From: Variovorax paradoxus
GTDB lineage: Bacteria > Pseudomonadota > Gammaproteobacteria > Burkholderiales > Burkholderiaceae_C
Reading direction: 5' to 3'
Length of the DNA: 64,000 bases
NCBI RefSeq assembly: GCF_030811855.1
Contig: NZ_JAUSRN010000001.1
Coordinates: forward strand, 558,001 to 622,000
Part shown: positions 33,454 to 43,678 of the stretch, piece after piece
Layout of the letters: the number at the start of each line of letters is the position of its first letter
Position numbering within the stretch: position 1 is the first letter of the stretch
Program-made: the position numbers and the translations under genes
Notes under the pieces: model-generated
What the model was told of the DNA's origin: nothing
The model's database searches: none
The model's input: the letters and a program-made list of their open reading frames with translations, nothing else

Positions 33454-33578
33454 CGAGGTTTCCTTGAAAGAAGCGCAGTTGTCCCGCCCTTCCAACGGGG
33501 GTGTAACGCAGCTTCGGCGTTGCATCAGTCGCGGCCGTGACCACCTCCATATCGAGGGCGGAGATCGGGAGCCCCAGG

Positions 33579-34841
33579 TCAATCCCCGTCGAGCCGATCG
33601 CGCCGCATGGCACGCCAGAGCGCGAGGTCGTAGGAGATCTTGAGCAGCCCGCAGGCGATGAGCGGCACCGAGATCCATCCGGCTGCAAACAGCGCCCCGC
33701 TGATCGTAGGGCTGATGGCCGCGGCGAGGCTGCGCGGCACGGCAGTGAAGCTCGCGGCGGCGCTGCGCTCCGCGGGGGTGACGACCGCCATCACGTAGGC
33801 GGTGCGCGTGGGCACGTCCATCGACGACAGTGCGCTGCGAACCGTCAACAGCCCGAGCGCAATCGGCAGGCTCGGCGCCACCGCAGCGAGCACCAGGCAG
33901 ACGTTGGCCGGCAGGTGCGTGAAGACCATGGTGTTGAGCAAGCCGATGCGTTGCGCGACCACCGGTGCCGCAAGCTGCGACGCCGCGCCGAGCAGGCCGG
34001 TCCAGAAGAAGAACACGCCGGCCTGGGTCAGCGAGAAGCCGAACCGCTCCAGCAGCCACAACGACATCAGGGCGTTGATCGCCAGTCCACCGGCAAACGA
34101 ATCGACACTGAAGAGCGCCGCCAACCGCACTACGACGCGGCGCGACGGCCCCAGAGGCGCCGGCGCGACAGGCGTGATGTCCGCGTCGCTGGCGCCGGCT
34201 TGTGCCGGCAGATTGCGGTAGAGCCAGAACACAGCCAGGCCGATCGCGCCGTAGACGACGAACATGCCGCGCAGTGCATCGAGCCGCGCGAACTCGCTGT
34301 GGCGAACGAGCCAGTCGGGCACGGCGGCGGCCAGCGCACCCAACGCCGCACACAAGGCACCCAGCAGGCTGTAGCGCGCGAACAGTGCCGTACGTGCGTG
34401 GCCCCTTGCCGCCGCGGCAAGGCGGGCATGCTCGAGCGGAAGAAACACGCTGACGTCGCCTGAACTGGGATTGAGCGTGCCGACCAGCGCAACGATCAGC
34501 AACGGCCAGAACGACGACAGGCTCGCAAAGCCGAGGCCCGTGGCCGCCATCAGCAAGGCCGCGCCGCGAAGCAATCGCCCGCCCGCGAATCGATAGCCCC
34601 AGGCGCCCACCGCGAGCGTGGCGAGCGCGGAGCCCAGCATCGTGGCCGTGCTGACGATGCCCACTTCGAGCGTTCCAAGCCCAATCGACAGCAGGTAGGC
34701 CGGCAGCAGCACCGCCATGTACCCGTCGCCAAAGGCGCGCAGCCCGCGGGCGGCAAGCAAGGGTAAGGCGCCGGGGTCGACGCCCGCAGGCAGCAGGCGT
34801 GCGAGGACGTTTGCAGGGCGGGACAAGGGAGTGGCACTCAT
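33579..34841 (-). CDS. MFS transporter
   Basis: This 420-residue protein has about twelve hydrophobic segments and the MFS loop motif GYRFAGGRLLRGAALL between helices 2 and 3. It lacks large soluble domains. Acidic and basic residues inside the early helices suggest a proton-linked exporter or importer. I chose the ATG at 34841 with a GAAGG site over a TTG six codons upstream. No linked catabolic genes reveal the substrate. Confidence 0.88.
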   Translation of the reverse strand: MSATPLSRPANVLARLLPAGVDPGALPLLAARGLRAFGDGYMAVLLPAYLLSIGLGTLEVGIVSTATMLGSALATLAVGAWGYRFAGGRLLRGAALLMAATGLGFASLSSFWPLLIVALVGTLNPSSGDVSVFLPLEHARLAAAARGHARTALFARYSLLGALCAALGALAAAVPDWLVRHSEFARLDALRGMFVVYGAIGLAVFWLYRNLPAQAGASDADITPVAPAPLGPSRRVVVRLAALFSVDSFAGGLAINALMSLWLLERFGFSLTQAGVFFFWTGLLGAASQLAAPVVAQRIGLLNTMVFTHLPANVCLVLAAVAPSLPIALGLLTVRSALSSMDVPTRTAYVMAVVTPAERSAAASFTAVPRSLAAAISPTISGALFAAGWISVPLIACGLLKISYDLALWRAMRRDRLDGD

Positions 34842-35032
34842 CGCGTCGCCTTCATCCAAGAATGTGCAGGCACGCAGAAAGCAAAGTGAGGTGCGTCAGG
34901 CAAGGCGGTGTCCACGAACAGCTCCGTTGTGAGTCACCAGCGCTTGGACGGGACACCGTCTGACATTGCAGAACGGGAGGCTGTTTTCCCGTAGGCAGAT
35001 CGTAGCAGAGCAAGCTATGCCGAGCCGTTTCT

Positions 35033-35482
35033 TCATCCGGAGGTTTCGGGCGGCATGGCGTCGAAACCAGGCAGCTTGCGCAGCAACGCGGTCATCGACT
35101 TCGCGGCATAGGCCGGTATGTCCGCGATGTCGACCCATCGGAACTGGTCCACCTCGGGCGTCATCGCGCCCGAGGCATGATGAGGAAAGAAGCTCGTGCA
35201 TTTGCAGGCCGCAATGTCGCAGTCGCGCGTGTGCAAGAGAACGCGGAACAGGTGCAGGTCCTTGCGCGCCATGTACGCCATGCGGCCGATCTCTTCCATC
35301 GAATCCGCGGCCAGTTCGATGCCAGTTTCTTCACGGACTTCGCGGATGGCCGCCTCGGGCGCGGACTCGCCCGCTTCTGCGCCGCCTTTCGGAATGTCCC
35401 AGTGCTTCTGGCCCGTCGCATGCGCCAGCAGAAGCTGGCCTTGCTCGTTGAAGATGAGCACGCCATAAGAGGTGGTTTTCAT
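35033..35482 (-). CDS. Nudix hydrolase
   Basis: This 149-residue protein has the Nudix box at residues 33-55 (GGAEAGESAPEAAIREVREETG). It begins KTTSYGVLIFNEQGQLLLAHA, and WDIPKGGAEAGE is typical of the diadenosine-polyphosphate hydrolase branch. A CxxxC pair occurs in DCDIAACKC. The likely role is removal of signalling or damaged nucleotides. It stands alone, divergent from the DUF899 gene. Confidence 0.86.
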   Translation of the reverse strand: MKTTSYGVLIFNEQGQLLLAHATGQKHWDIPKGGAEAGESAPEAAIREVREETGIELAADSMEEIGRMAYMARKDLHLFRVLLHTRDCDIAACKCTSFFPHHASGAMTPEVDQFRWVDIADIPAYAAKSMTALLRKLPGFDAMPPETSG

Positions 35483-35703
35483 AGCCTGCCAATTGTCGCC
35501 ACCCGACGGCTGGCGCGCCACGTGTGCACCGTTCATGCGGCCTGCGGCTCCCCTGCAATCCCGCCACACTTGTTACTCCCAAATTTCGATCTGCCGCGCC
35601 ACACTGTCTTTCCCGGCTCGACCACGAGCGATGAGCAAGCAGCGGATGGCATCGCGCTTCAGGCATGAGGCGCGGACATTCGCCCAACCAGGAGATTCCA
35701 GCA

Positions 35704-36486
35704 ATGAGTACCTCTGCCGAGAACGAAGCCCAAGGCGGCCAGAGCGCCATGCAGACACCACCCATCGTCTCGCCGCAAGCATGGGAGGCGGCCCGCGAGC
35801 AGCTGCTCGTGAAGGAAAAAGCCCAGACCCGCGCACGCGACGCGTTGGCCGCCGAGCGCCGGCGCATGCCGTGGATGGCGGTGGAAAAAACCTATGTGTT
35901 CGAAGGACCCGCGGGCAAGACCAATTTGCTCGACCTGTTCGAAGGCCGGCGCCAGTTGATCGTCTACCGTGCCTTCTTCGAGCCGGGCGTGTTCGGCTGG
36001 CCCGACCACGCCTGCCGCGGCTGCTCCATGGTGGCTGATCAGGTGGCCCACGTGGCCCATCTGAACGCGCGCGACACCACTCTCGTTTTCGTCTCGCGTG
36101 CACCGCAGGCAGACATCGCGCGGCTCAAGGCCCGCATGGGGTGGGAGATCCCGTGGTTCACCCTCACCGACAGTTTCGACGCTGACTTCGGCGTCGACGA
36201 ATGGCACGGCACCAACGTGTTCTATCGCGATGGCGCCCGCGTGTTCCGCACCTACTTCCTCAACAACCGCGGCGACGAGCAGATGGGCAACACCTGGAAC
36301 TACCTGGACATCACGCCGCTCGGCCGGCAGGAGGTCTGGGAAGACTCGCCTCGGGGCTATCCGCAGACGCCGACCTACAAGTGGTGGAACTGGCACGACA
36401 ACTACGAAGCGGAAGCAGTGCCCGACAAGATGTGGGTCGAGGTGTCGGACGCCGGCGAAGCGGCGTTCCGCGCGCAAGGGCAATGA
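35704..36486 (+). CDS. DUF899-family thioredoxin-like protein
   Basis: This 260-residue protein belongs to DUF899. The N-terminus (IVSPQAWEAAREQLLVKEKA) and LLDLFEGRRQLIVYRAFFEP are characteristic. A CRGCSM motif sits at the position of the thioredoxin active site. The final part has YKWWNWHDNY. The ATG at 35704 has AGGAG nine bases upstream. The family is thought to be redox-related; the function is not proven. Confidence 0.85.
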   Translation: MSTSAENEAQGGQSAMQTPPIVSPQAWEAAREQLLVKEKAQTRARDALAAERRRMPWMAVEKTYVFEGPAGKTNLLDLFEGRRQLIVYRAFFEPGVFGWPDHACRGCSMVADQVAHVAHLNARDTTLVFVSRAPQADIARLKARMGWEIPWFTLTDSFDADFGVDEWHGTNVFYRDGARVFRTYFLNNRGDEQMGNTWNYLDITPLGRQEVWEDSPRGYPQTPTYKWWNWHDNYEAEAVPDKMWVEVSDAGEAAFRAQGQ

Positions 36487-36662
36487 GCGGCGTGTCTCCG
36501 AACTCCTGATCGGAGGCCGGGGCATCCAACCGTTCAAACCGTCAGCATCCTTGGTCAAAGCGGCGAAACGCACAGCGCTTTCGACGATCTGGTCTCTGGC
36601 AATTGCCAGCCACCCCTTCTACATTTTTCTTCATGGAGCCATCTGCTCCTTGGAGAAACAAA

Positions 36663-37802
36663 ATGTCGAAACAGCTACAACTCAAGAACGTCCTAGTGCT
36701 GGGCGCGGGCAAGGTGGGCAGCACGGTGGCGGACATGGTGGCCGAGTACCACCGCGTGCCCGTGACGCTGGCCGATCTGCGCGACGGCAAGCCATCCAAC
36801 GATCCCCTGGTACGCCAAATCACGCTGAACGTCGAAGACGACGCGGCGCTTGCGAGCGAACTGGCCTTGCACACCGTGGTCATCAATGCATTGCCTTTCT
36901 TCCTGGCCGCGCGCGTGGCCTCGCAGGCGGCCAGGCTGGGCGTGCATTACTTCGACCTCACGGAGGACGTGGCGGCAACCCACGCCATCCGCCAGCTGTC
37001 CAGTGAAGCCACCTCGGTGCTGATGCCGCAAAGCGGCCTTGCGCCCGGCGTGGTCGGCATGCTCGGCGGCCACTTGGCAGGACACTTCGACGAGCTGTAC
37101 GACCTGCGCCTTCGCGTTGGCGCGCTGACGCGCAACGCCACCAACAGCCTACGTTACAACTTCACCTGGAGCATCGACGGCGTCATCAATGAGTACTGCA
37201 ATGCCTGCGATGCGATCGTCAACGGCCAGCTCGTGTCGGTGCAGCCGCTCGAAGGCCACGAGACCTTCACGCTGGATGCCGAGGCGTTCGAAGCCTTCAA
37301 CACCTCGGGCGGCCTGGGCACGCTGTGCGAGACGCTGCGCGGCAAGGTGCGCAACCTCGACTACAAGACCATCCGCTATCCGGGCCATCGCGATGCAATG
37401 AACTTTCTGTTGCACGACCTGCGCCTGATCGAGCGGCGTGACCTGCTGCGCCAGGTGCTGGAGCACGCCGTGCCCCACAGCCGCGAGGACGTGGTGATCG
37501 TGTTCGCTTCGGCCTCGGGCATGCGCGATGGCCGGTTCGAACAGGAAACCCGCGTGGGCCGCGTCTTTGGCGCCACGCTACGCGGCAAGGAGCGCACCGC
37601 CATCGAGCTCACCACAGCCGCCGGTGTGGTCGGCGTGCTCGAACTGGTGCTCAAGGGCAAGCTGCCGCATGCCGGCTTCGTCGGTCAGGAGCAGGCTCGG
37701 CTCGAGGAGTTTCTCTCGACACGCGTGGGCCACTACTACAAGGGCCTCGGCGTAAGCGCATCGCCGATGAGCCCCATGCACCCGGAGCTCGCGCAAGCCT
37801 GA
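36663..37802 (+). CDS. Saccharopine dehydrogenase family oxidoreductase
   Basis: This 379-residue protein has an N-terminal Rossmann fold (NVLVLGAGKVGSTVADMV, residues 9-26). The substrate domain follows with GLAPGVVGMLGGHLAGHFDEL and GGLGTLCETLRGKVRNLDYKTIRYPGH, as in saccharopine dehydrogenase and lysine 6-dehydrogenase-like enzymes. It probably oxidises or reduces an amino acid or an amino-acid adduct. A strong intrinsic terminator follows it. The genes downstream encode a ThDP enzyme, an amino-acid oxidase and an amino-acid importer, pointing to a lysine- or D-amino-acid-type pathway. Confidence 0.88.
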   Translation: MSKQLQLKNVLVLGAGKVGSTVADMVAEYHRVPVTLADLRDGKPSNDPLVRQITLNVEDDAALASELALHTVVINALPFFLAARVASQAARLGVHYFDLTEDVAATHAIRQLSSEATSVLMPQSGLAPGVVGMLGGHLAGHFDELYDLRLRVGALTRNATNSLRYNFTWSIDGVINEYCNACDAIVNGQLVSVQPLEGHETFTLDAEAFEAFNTSGGLGTLCETLRGKVRNLDYKTIRYPGHRDAMNFLLHDLRLIERRDLLRQVLEHAVPHSREDVVIVFASASGMRDGRFEQETRVGRVFGATLRGKERTAIELTTAAGVVGVLELVLKGKLPHAGFVGQEQARLEEFLSTRVGHYYKGLGVSASPMSPMHPELAQA

Positions 37803-37817
37803 GCGGCATAGCGAGGT

Positions 37818-37867
37818 CCCGCGGCCGGGAGCCCCCCTCCCCGGCGACGCCGCGGGTGTCTTTTTTT
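37818..37867 (+). terminator. Intrinsic terminator after the saccharopine-dehydrogenase-like gene
   Basis: CCCGCGGC (37818-37825) pairs with GCCGCGGG (37849-37856), and the stem is followed by seven T residues at 37861-37867. This is the clearest rho-independent terminator in the window. It lies between two genes on the same strand, so the ThDP gene needs its own promoter or read-through. Confidence 0.75.
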
Positions 37868-37904
37868 CGTCCTTTCTTTTTCAATCCCGAACTGGAGTTT
37901 TGCC

Positions 37905-39656
37905 ATGCGTGGTGCAGACGTGCTCGTGCAGATGTTGATCAACTACGGCGTCGACGTTCTCTTCGGTGTGCCCGGCGACACCAACGTGCCTTTCTACGAG
38001 GCGCTTCAACGTCGCGAGAGCGACATCGAACACGTGATGGCGCGCGACGAGCGCTCCGCCGGCTACATGGCCGACGCCTATGCGCGGCTGACCGACAAGC
38101 CGGGCATCTTCGAATGCCCCTCGGGCGCCGGTGCCATGTACTCGCTGCCGCCGCTGGCGGAGTCGAACGCGTCGTCGGTGCCGGTCATCCTGCTCACCAT
38201 CGACCTCCCCCTGCCGGGCGAAGGCCGCGGCATGATCACCGAACTCGACTGCGCCCGGCTCTTCGAGCCCGTCACGAAGATGTCGGTGCAGGTGAAGTCG
38301 CCCGAGAAGCTGCCTGAAATCGTTCGGCGCGCGTTCCGCGTCGCCTGCTCGGGCACACCCGGCGCCGTGCACCTGCAGATCCCGGAAGACATGCTGCTCG
38401 CAGACATCGATCTCGCCACGGTCTCGCTGCACGCCGAGCCCGAATGCAAGACCTTCCCCGCGTATCCGATGGCGCCCGCGCCGGGCAAGGTGGGCGAACT
38501 CTTCGCTCTGCTGCGCAAGGCCTCGAAGCCGCTGTTCGTCGCGGGCGGGGGCGTGAACCGCTCCTGTGCGGGCAGCGCCCTGACCGACGTGGCCGCAAGA
38601 CTCAACGTGCCCGTGGTCAACACGATCACCGGCCAGGGCTCATTGCCCGACGACCATCGGCTGGCCATCGGCGTGATCGGCGACAACGGTTTTCATCCCC
38701 ACGCCAATCGCGCCCTGGAGGAATCGGACCTCGTGATCTTCGTCGGCTCGCGCATGGGCTCCGTCGTCACCGTTGGGTGGACCTTTCCCAAGTCGACGCT
38801 CAACCAGCGCGTGGTGCAGATCGACATCAACCCGGAGCGCCTTGCGAACAACTACGAGAACCTGCTCTCGATTGCCGCCGATGCGCAGCTGGCCCTGGTG
38901 CAGATCCTGGAGCAAGCGCCTGCCGATTTCGATGCCTCCAGGCACACACCCTGGGTCGATCACCTGAACGCCTATCGCGCGAACTTCTGGGACCATGCGG
39001 AGAGCGTGCTTACTCTCGACGACGTGCCGCTGCGGCCTGAACGTGTCGTGCGCGAGTTCGGCAACCGCCTCGCCCAACACGGCAAGGCCGTGCACATTCT
39101 CTCGGACGCCGGCACGCCCACGCCGTACATGACGCGCTTCCTGCGCATCGGCGACCGCCGCACCCGGTTCGTGATTCCGCGCGCATTCGGCGGCCTGGGC
39201 TCCGCGATTCCGGCGGTGGTCGGCGCCTGGTATGCCGACAAGACCCGGCGGCCGATCGGCATGTTCGGTGACGGCTCCTTCAACATGGCCGTTGGCGAAC
39301 TCGAGACGCTGGTGCGCAAGAAGGTGCCGGCGCTGCTCATGCTGTTCAACAACGGCTGCTTCGGCTGGATCAAGGGGCTGCACCGGCTCAAGGGGCACGA
39401 CGAATGCTTCGGCGTCGACTTTCTGCCGCCGCGCGGCCAGGCCATTGGCGAAGCCTTTGGCCTCAAGGCCTGGACGGCCAGCACGCCCGACGAGCTGATC
39501 CTGGCGCTCGACGAAGCCTTCGACTTCGATGGTCCCTGCCTCATCGACATTCACATCGAGTCGCTCGCGGACCGGGTGCCTCCTGTCTATTCATGGCTGG
39601 CCAGGAAGAAGCTCGACCCCCTGGCGCTGGCGCCGGAAGACGTGGCCTACCTGTAG
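37905..39656 (+). CDS. Thiamine-diphosphate-dependent enzyme, acetolactate-synthase-like
   Basis: This 583-residue protein has the three-domain ThDP decarboxylase/synthase fold. The catalytic Glu49 is in ARDERSAGYMADAYARL. A central FAD- or nucleotide-type domain contains FVGSRMGSVVTVGW. The C-terminal cofactor motif is GDGSFNMAVGELET (around 455-468), ending in NN of LLMLFNNGCFG. Substrates are 2-oxoacids, which are decarboxylated or condensed. It follows the saccharopine-dehydrogenase-like gene and precedes an amino-acid oxidase that would make 2-oxoacids. It may therefore act on the oxidised amino acid. Acetolactate synthase itself is unlikely without a small subunit. Confidence 0.88.
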   Translation: MRGADVLVQMLINYGVDVLFGVPGDTNVPFYEALQRRESDIEHVMARDERSAGYMADAYARLTDKPGIFECPSGAGAMYSLPPLAESNASSVPVILLTIDLPLPGEGRGMITELDCARLFEPVTKMSVQVKSPEKLPEIVRRAFRVACSGTPGAVHLQIPEDMLLADIDLATVSLHAEPECKTFPAYPMAPAPGKVGELFALLRKASKPLFVAGGGVNRSCAGSALTDVAARLNVPVVNTITGQGSLPDDHRLAIGVIGDNGFHPHANRALEESDLVIFVGSRMGSVVTVGWTFPKSTLNQRVVQIDINPERLANNYENLLSIAADAQLALVQILEQAPADFDASRHTPWVDHLNAYRANFWDHAESVLTLDDVPLRPERVVREFGNRLAQHGKAVHILSDAGTPTPYMTRFLRIGDRRTRFVIPRAFGGLGSAIPAVVGAWYADKTRRPIGMFGDGSFNMAVGELETLVRKKVPALLMLFNNGCFGWIKGLHRLKGHDECFGVDFLPPRGQAIGEAFGLKAWTASTPDELILALDEAFDFDGPCLIDIHIESLADRVPPVYSWLARKKLDPLALAPEDVAYL

Positions 39657-39722
39657 TCCGCGACAGTCCGCGAGGCCTGCGGTTCACGATAGACTTTTCG
39701 CCGAATGAACTGATTGGCCTGG

Positions 39723-40979
39723 ATGAAGAACACTGTTGCCGTGCTGGGCGCCGGAATCGTCGGCGTGTCGTGTGCCCTCGAACTCCAGCGGCGGGGTTTC
39801 AACGTAACGGTGTTCGACAGGACCGCACCGGGCAGCGAGACCTCCTACGGCAATGCCGGGGTGATTGCCCGCAGCTCGCTGATGCCGTTCAACCACCCGG
39901 GCTTGTGGGCCACGCTTCCCAGGCTGCTGAAGAACAAGGCTGCCAGCTTTCGCTACGACCCGCTCTTTCTTGCCAAGAACCTGCCGTGGGCGCTGAGCTT
40001 CCTTGCGAACACGCGCGCTGCCGTCTTCCATGAAACCACCGCGGCGCTCGACGCGCTGATCCGGCTTTCGACGGCGGAGCACCAGCGGCTGCTCGTCGAG
40101 GCAGGCGCAGCGCATCGCCTGCGCATGAACGGATGGCTCTTTCTCTACCGCAGCGAGGAAGGCTTTCGCGGCAGCCAGCGCGCCCGCGAAACCTTCGAGA
40201 ACTTCGGCATCTCGACGCAAGTACTCGATGCGCGAGCGCTCGCCGACCTCGAACCGCATCTGAAGCCGCTGTTCCCGCGCGCCCTCTGGATCCGCGATAC
40301 CGCATCGGTGGACAGTCCGGGCCGGGTGGTCGAGGCCTATGCGCGGCTTTTCACCGCACGCGGCGGCCGCATCCTGCAGGCTTCGATCGGCGGGCTTCGA
40401 CGATCGGCCACCGGCGACGCCTGGCACGTGACCGAGGAAGGCGGCGCGGCTCACGAAGCCTCGCGCGTCGTGCTCGCACTGGGCCCCTGGACACGGGAGT
40501 TCGCGAAGAAAGCGCTGGGCCTGTCGGTACCGATGGCCTTCGAGCGCGGCTATCACATGCACTACGGGGCGGCAGGCGGTGCCACGCTCGGGCGCCCGGT
40601 CTACGATACCGGCGGCGGCTATGTGCTCTCGCCGATGGAACAGGGCCTGCGGCTGTCGACCGGCGTACAGCTGGCCGATCGCGCAGCGCCGCCCGACCTC
40701 GTGCAACTGGACCTGGCTGAACAAGCGGCGCGCGAGGCCTTTCCCCTCGACACGCGCCTGGACGAGAAAGCCTGGCTCGGCAGCCGACCGACGCTGCCGG
40801 ACAGCCGACCCATCATCGGCGAATGCCCCGGCCGCCCCGGCCTGTGGCTCGCATTCGGCCATCAGCACATCGGCTTCAATACCGGCCCCGGCACGGCCGC
40901 GCTCCTGGGATCGATGATGACCGCCGAGGCCTGCGCGTTCGATCCGTCGCCGTTCCGCGCTTCCCGATATTTAGGCTAA
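39723..40979 (+). CDS. FAD-dependent D-amino-acid dehydrogenase-like oxidoreductase
   Basis: This 418-residue DadA/DAO-family flavoprotein starts with the FAD-binding GAGIVGVSCALELQRRGFNV and ends with the family's closing block GLWLAFGHQHIGFNTGPGTA. It also contains TSYGNAGVIA, which is typical of DadA. It probably oxidises a D-amino acid or another amine to the 2-oxoacid and ammonia, passing electrons to the respiratory chain. I chose the ATG at 39723 over a TTG three codons earlier. An ABC amino-acid importer and an Asp/Glu-racemase-like gene downstream support amino-acid use. Confidence 0.88.
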   Translation: MKNTVAVLGAGIVGVSCALELQRRGFNVTVFDRTAPGSETSYGNAGVIARSSLMPFNHPGLWATLPRLLKNKAASFRYDPLFLAKNLPWALSFLANTRAAVFHETTAALDALIRLSTAEHQRLLVEAGAAHRLRMNGWLFLYRSEEGFRGSQRARETFENFGISTQVLDARALADLEPHLKPLFPRALWIRDTASVDSPGRVVEAYARLFTARGGRILQASIGGLRRSATGDAWHVTEEGGAAHEASRVVLALGPWTREFAKKALGLSVPMAFERGYHMHYGAAGGATLGRPVYDTGGGYVLSPMEQGLRLSTGVQLADRAAPPDLVQLDLAEQAAREAFPLDTRLDEKAWLGSRPTLPDSRPIIGECPGRPGLWLAFGHQHIGFNTGPGTAALLGSMMTAEACAFDPSPFRASRYLG

Positions 40980-41244
40980 GCCGTCGCGACTCTCGCTTTG
41001 ATTGCAACGTGGGAGCGCACCGGTCTGGAACCTTGGTCCTGCCGATGGTGCGAGCGGTGAACATCCATCTGCTTTTTTGACGAAAACGGTCGTTTCGCCT
41101 GTGTGAGTTGACGGTATGACGACAACTTCCGCTCATCCTGACGAAGTGTCACATTGCTCGTGACTATCATGACTCCTAGACTTCAGTCGCGGCCGAAGCC
41201 TTCTTTCCAATTGTTCAATGGCGAGCTTTTTGCTTGGAGATAGC

Positions 41245-42078
41245 ATGATTAAAAAACGAGCGTTCCTTCGTACCCTCCTCGCACTGGCGAGCGCATGCAC
41301 CTTGACCCTCAGCTCCGCCCAGGAGCCTGAAAGCTCGATGGCCCGCGTTCAACGGACCAAGGTCCTGAGGGTGGGCGCGATTGCCGGCGCCATTCCCTAT
41401 TTCAACAAAGATCTCGTTTCGGGCAAGTGGGAAGGCTTCGGCCCCGACTTTTCCGAGAACCTGGCCAAGAAGTTGGGAGCCAAGGTCGAATACGTGGAAA
41501 CGACCTGGGGCAACGCGGTGCTCGACCTGCAGTCGAACAAGATCGACGCAATGTTCGGCATGGCGCCCACGCCAGCGCGCAAGGAGGTGGTGAACTTCTC
41601 CGACACCCTGTTCGACAACACCTACACCGCCGTGTGCAAGAAGGGTTTCCCGACCAAGACGTGGGAGCAGCTGAACGCGCCTGAAAACAAGATCGTGGTT
41701 GACGTGGGCTCGAGCCATGACCAGCTGGCCACGCGCATTCTCCCGAAGGCCGAAGTGCAACGCCTCGAGAACTCAGGCTCCGCAACGCTCGCACTCCAGG
41801 CGGGTCGCGCCGACTGCCAGATTCTGGTGATCCTGCTGGCGCAGCCGCTGCTGGCCAAGCGAGCCAACGTTGGGGTCATGCAGATCCCGACGCCGGTCTA
41901 CACCGCGCCCGTGAGCATCGGCTTGCGCAAAGAGGCCGATCCCGCGATGCAGACGGCGGTCAATGCCTGGCTGAGCGAGGTTCGCACCAAGGGCGAAGTC
42001 CGCAGCGTGATCCTGAAGAACATGGAAAAACTCGCCGGCGTCCCTGCCAGCGCATTTCCGCCCGAGATCAAGTTCTGA
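41245..42078 (+). CDS. Amino-acid ABC transporter periplasmic binding protein
   Basis: This 277-residue family-3 extracellular binding protein has a signal peptide (cleavage near SSA). The mature core contains LRVGAIAGAIPYFNKDLVSGKWEG and FGPDFSENLAKKLGAKVEYVET. The GGAGATAGC site fixes the ATG at 41245. Permease and ATPase genes follow at 12 and 1 bases spacing, forming one importer operon. The ligand is probably a polar or aromatic amino acid. The upstream 264-base gap shows no gene and presumably holds the promoter. Confidence 0.92.
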   Translation: MIKKRAFLRTLLALASACTLTLSSAQEPESSMARVQRTKVLRVGAIAGAIPYFNKDLVSGKWEGFGPDFSENLAKKLGAKVEYVETTWGNAVLDLQSNKIDAMFGMAPTPARKEVVNFSDTLFDNTYTAVCKKGFPTKTWEQLNAPENKIVVDVGSSHDQLATRILPKAEVQRLENSGSATLALQAGRADCQILVILLAQPLLAKRANVGVMQIPTPVYTAPVSIGLRKEADPAMQTAVNAWLSEVRTKGEVRSVILKNMEKLAGVPASAFPPEIKF

Positions 42079-42090
42079 AGCACGCCTGCC

Positions 42091-42885
42091 ATGGAATACG
42101 CTGAATCGCAGGAGTCGCCCAAGTCGCGATCTCGACTGGGCATTGCCCTGATGGTGGTTCTCGCGCTTGCCGGAGCCTGGGCCCTGGTCAAGCACTTCGC
42201 CGGCGCAAGCGCGGCTTCCGCCGGTTACGACTGGGACTTCAGCGTGCTGTGGAAGTACCGATCGCTGCTCATCAGCGGACTGCTGTACACGCTGCTCTTC
42301 ACGGTGGTGTGCGTGGTGCTCGGGCTGATGGTGGGCTTGGTCACGGGGCTGGGACGGCTTTCGACCAATCCGTACATCACGGCGCCGCTGCGGGCCTACA
42401 TCGAGGTGTTCCGGTGCACGCCGGTGCTGGTGCAACTGGTGTGGTTCTACTATGCGCTGCCCGTGCTCACCGGTCTCGAACTGTCGGCCACGGCCGCCGC
42501 CACCCTGTGCCTAACGCTCTATGGCGGCGCGTTCTATTCCGAGATCGTCCGCGGCGGGATCATCTCCATCGATGCCGGCCAGACCGAAGCAGGCAAGGCA
42601 CTGGGCATGACGCGCCTGCAGCTGCTTCGCCGGGTCGTGCTTCCGCAGGCGTTCAAGAAGATGGTGCCGCCGCTGATGAACCAATCGATCATGCAGTTGA
42701 AGAACACCTCGCTGCTCTCGGTGCTGGCCGTGCCGGACCTGCTGTATCAGGGCCAGGTGATCGCGCACGACACCTACCGCCCGCTCGAGCTCTACACCTT
42801 CATCGCGATCGCCTACTTCGCCGTGCTCCTGCCCGTGACGATCTGGGCCAAGCGCATGGAATACGGCGCGGCCAAGGAAGCCTGA
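42091..42885 (+). CDS. Amino-acid ABC transporter permease
   Basis: This 264-residue HisM/GlnP-type permease has about five to six hydrophobic helices. The conserved EAA loop is [27 protein letters not shown], where the ATPase docks. It starts 12 bases after the binding-protein gene and ends one base before the ATPase start. A single permease gene implies a homodimeric channel. Confidence 0.92.
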   Translation: MEYAESQESPKSRSRLGIALMVVLALAGAWALVKHFAGASAASAGYDWDFSVLWKYRSLLISGLLYTLLFTVVCVVLGLMVGLVTGLGRLSTNPYITAPLRAYIEVFRCTPVLVQLVWFYYALPVLTGLELSATAAATLCLTLYGGAFYSEIVRGGIISIDAGQTEAGKALGMTRLQLLRRVVLPQAFKKMVPPLMNQSIMQLKNTSLLSVLAVPDLLYQGQVIAHDTYRPLELYTFIAIAYFAVLLPVTIWAKRMEYGAAKEA

Positions 42886-42886
42886 G

Positions 42887-43678
42887 ATGAACCAAGCTGT
42901 GATCGACATCGCAGGCCTTCGAAAATCCTTCGGCGGCCAGGCGGTCCTCAAGGACATCTCGCTGAAGATCGAACGTGGACAGGTGGTCGCCATGATCGGC
43001 CCCTCCGGGTCCGGAAAATCCACCCTCCTTCGCTGCATCAACCTCTTGACCATTCCGGACGGCGGGCGGATCGCCGTCGGCGACCAGACGATCCAGTTCA
43101 GCGGCAAGGACACGGCGCTGCCGAGCGAGCGCAAGCTCGCCAAGTTTCGCGCTTCCACCGGCATGGTGTTTCAGCACTTCAACCTGTTCCCGCACATGAC
43201 CGCGCTGCAGAACGTCATGGAAGGCCCCCTCACGGTATTGAAGACCCCGAAAGCGCAAGCCTCGGCGGAGGCCAGGGCGCTGCTGCAGAAGGTGGGGCTG
43301 CTCGACCGCGCCGACTACTATCCCGACAAACTTTCGGGCGGGCAGAAGCAGCGCGTGGCCATTGCACGCGCGCTGGCAATGAAGCCGAATGTCATGCTGT
43401 TCGACGAGGCCACATCGGCACTGGACCCCGAGCTCGTCGGCGAAGTCCTGAGCGTCATCAAGGGCCTGGCGAAGGAAGGCATGACCATGATCCTCGTCAC
43501 TCACGAGATCGGCTTTGCGCGCGAGGTGGCCGACCAGGTGATCTTCATGCGCGACGGCGTGGTTGCCGAATGCGGCCCGCCGAGCATCGTGATCGACAAC
43601 CCGCAGCAGGAATCGACGCGCGCCTTCCTGGGCCGCTTCAAGGCAGCCGCAGGCGCGCACGAGCCGGCCATTGCGTAG
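42887..43678 (+). CDS. Amino-acid ABC transporter ATPase
   Basis: This 263-residue GlnQ/HisP-type ATPase has Walker [10 protein letters not shown], the signature [15 protein letters not shown], Walker [15 protein letters not shown] and the switch His in [14 protein letters not shown]. It energises uptake by the permease encoded one base upstream. The last base of its TAG stop is the first base of the next gene's GTG. Confidence 0.94.
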   Translation: MNQAVIDIAGLRKSFGGQAVLKDISLKIERGQVVAMIGPSGSGKSTLLRCINLLTIPDGGRIAVGDQTIQFSGKDTALPSERKLAKFRASTGMVFQHFNLFPHMTALQNVMEGPLTVLKTPKAQASAEARALLQKVGLLDRADYYPDKLSGGQKQRVAIARALAMKPNVMLFDEATSALDPELVGEVLSVIKGLAKEGMTMILVTHEIGFAREVADQVIFMRDGVVAECGPPSIVIDNPQQESTRAFLGRFKAAAGAHEPAIA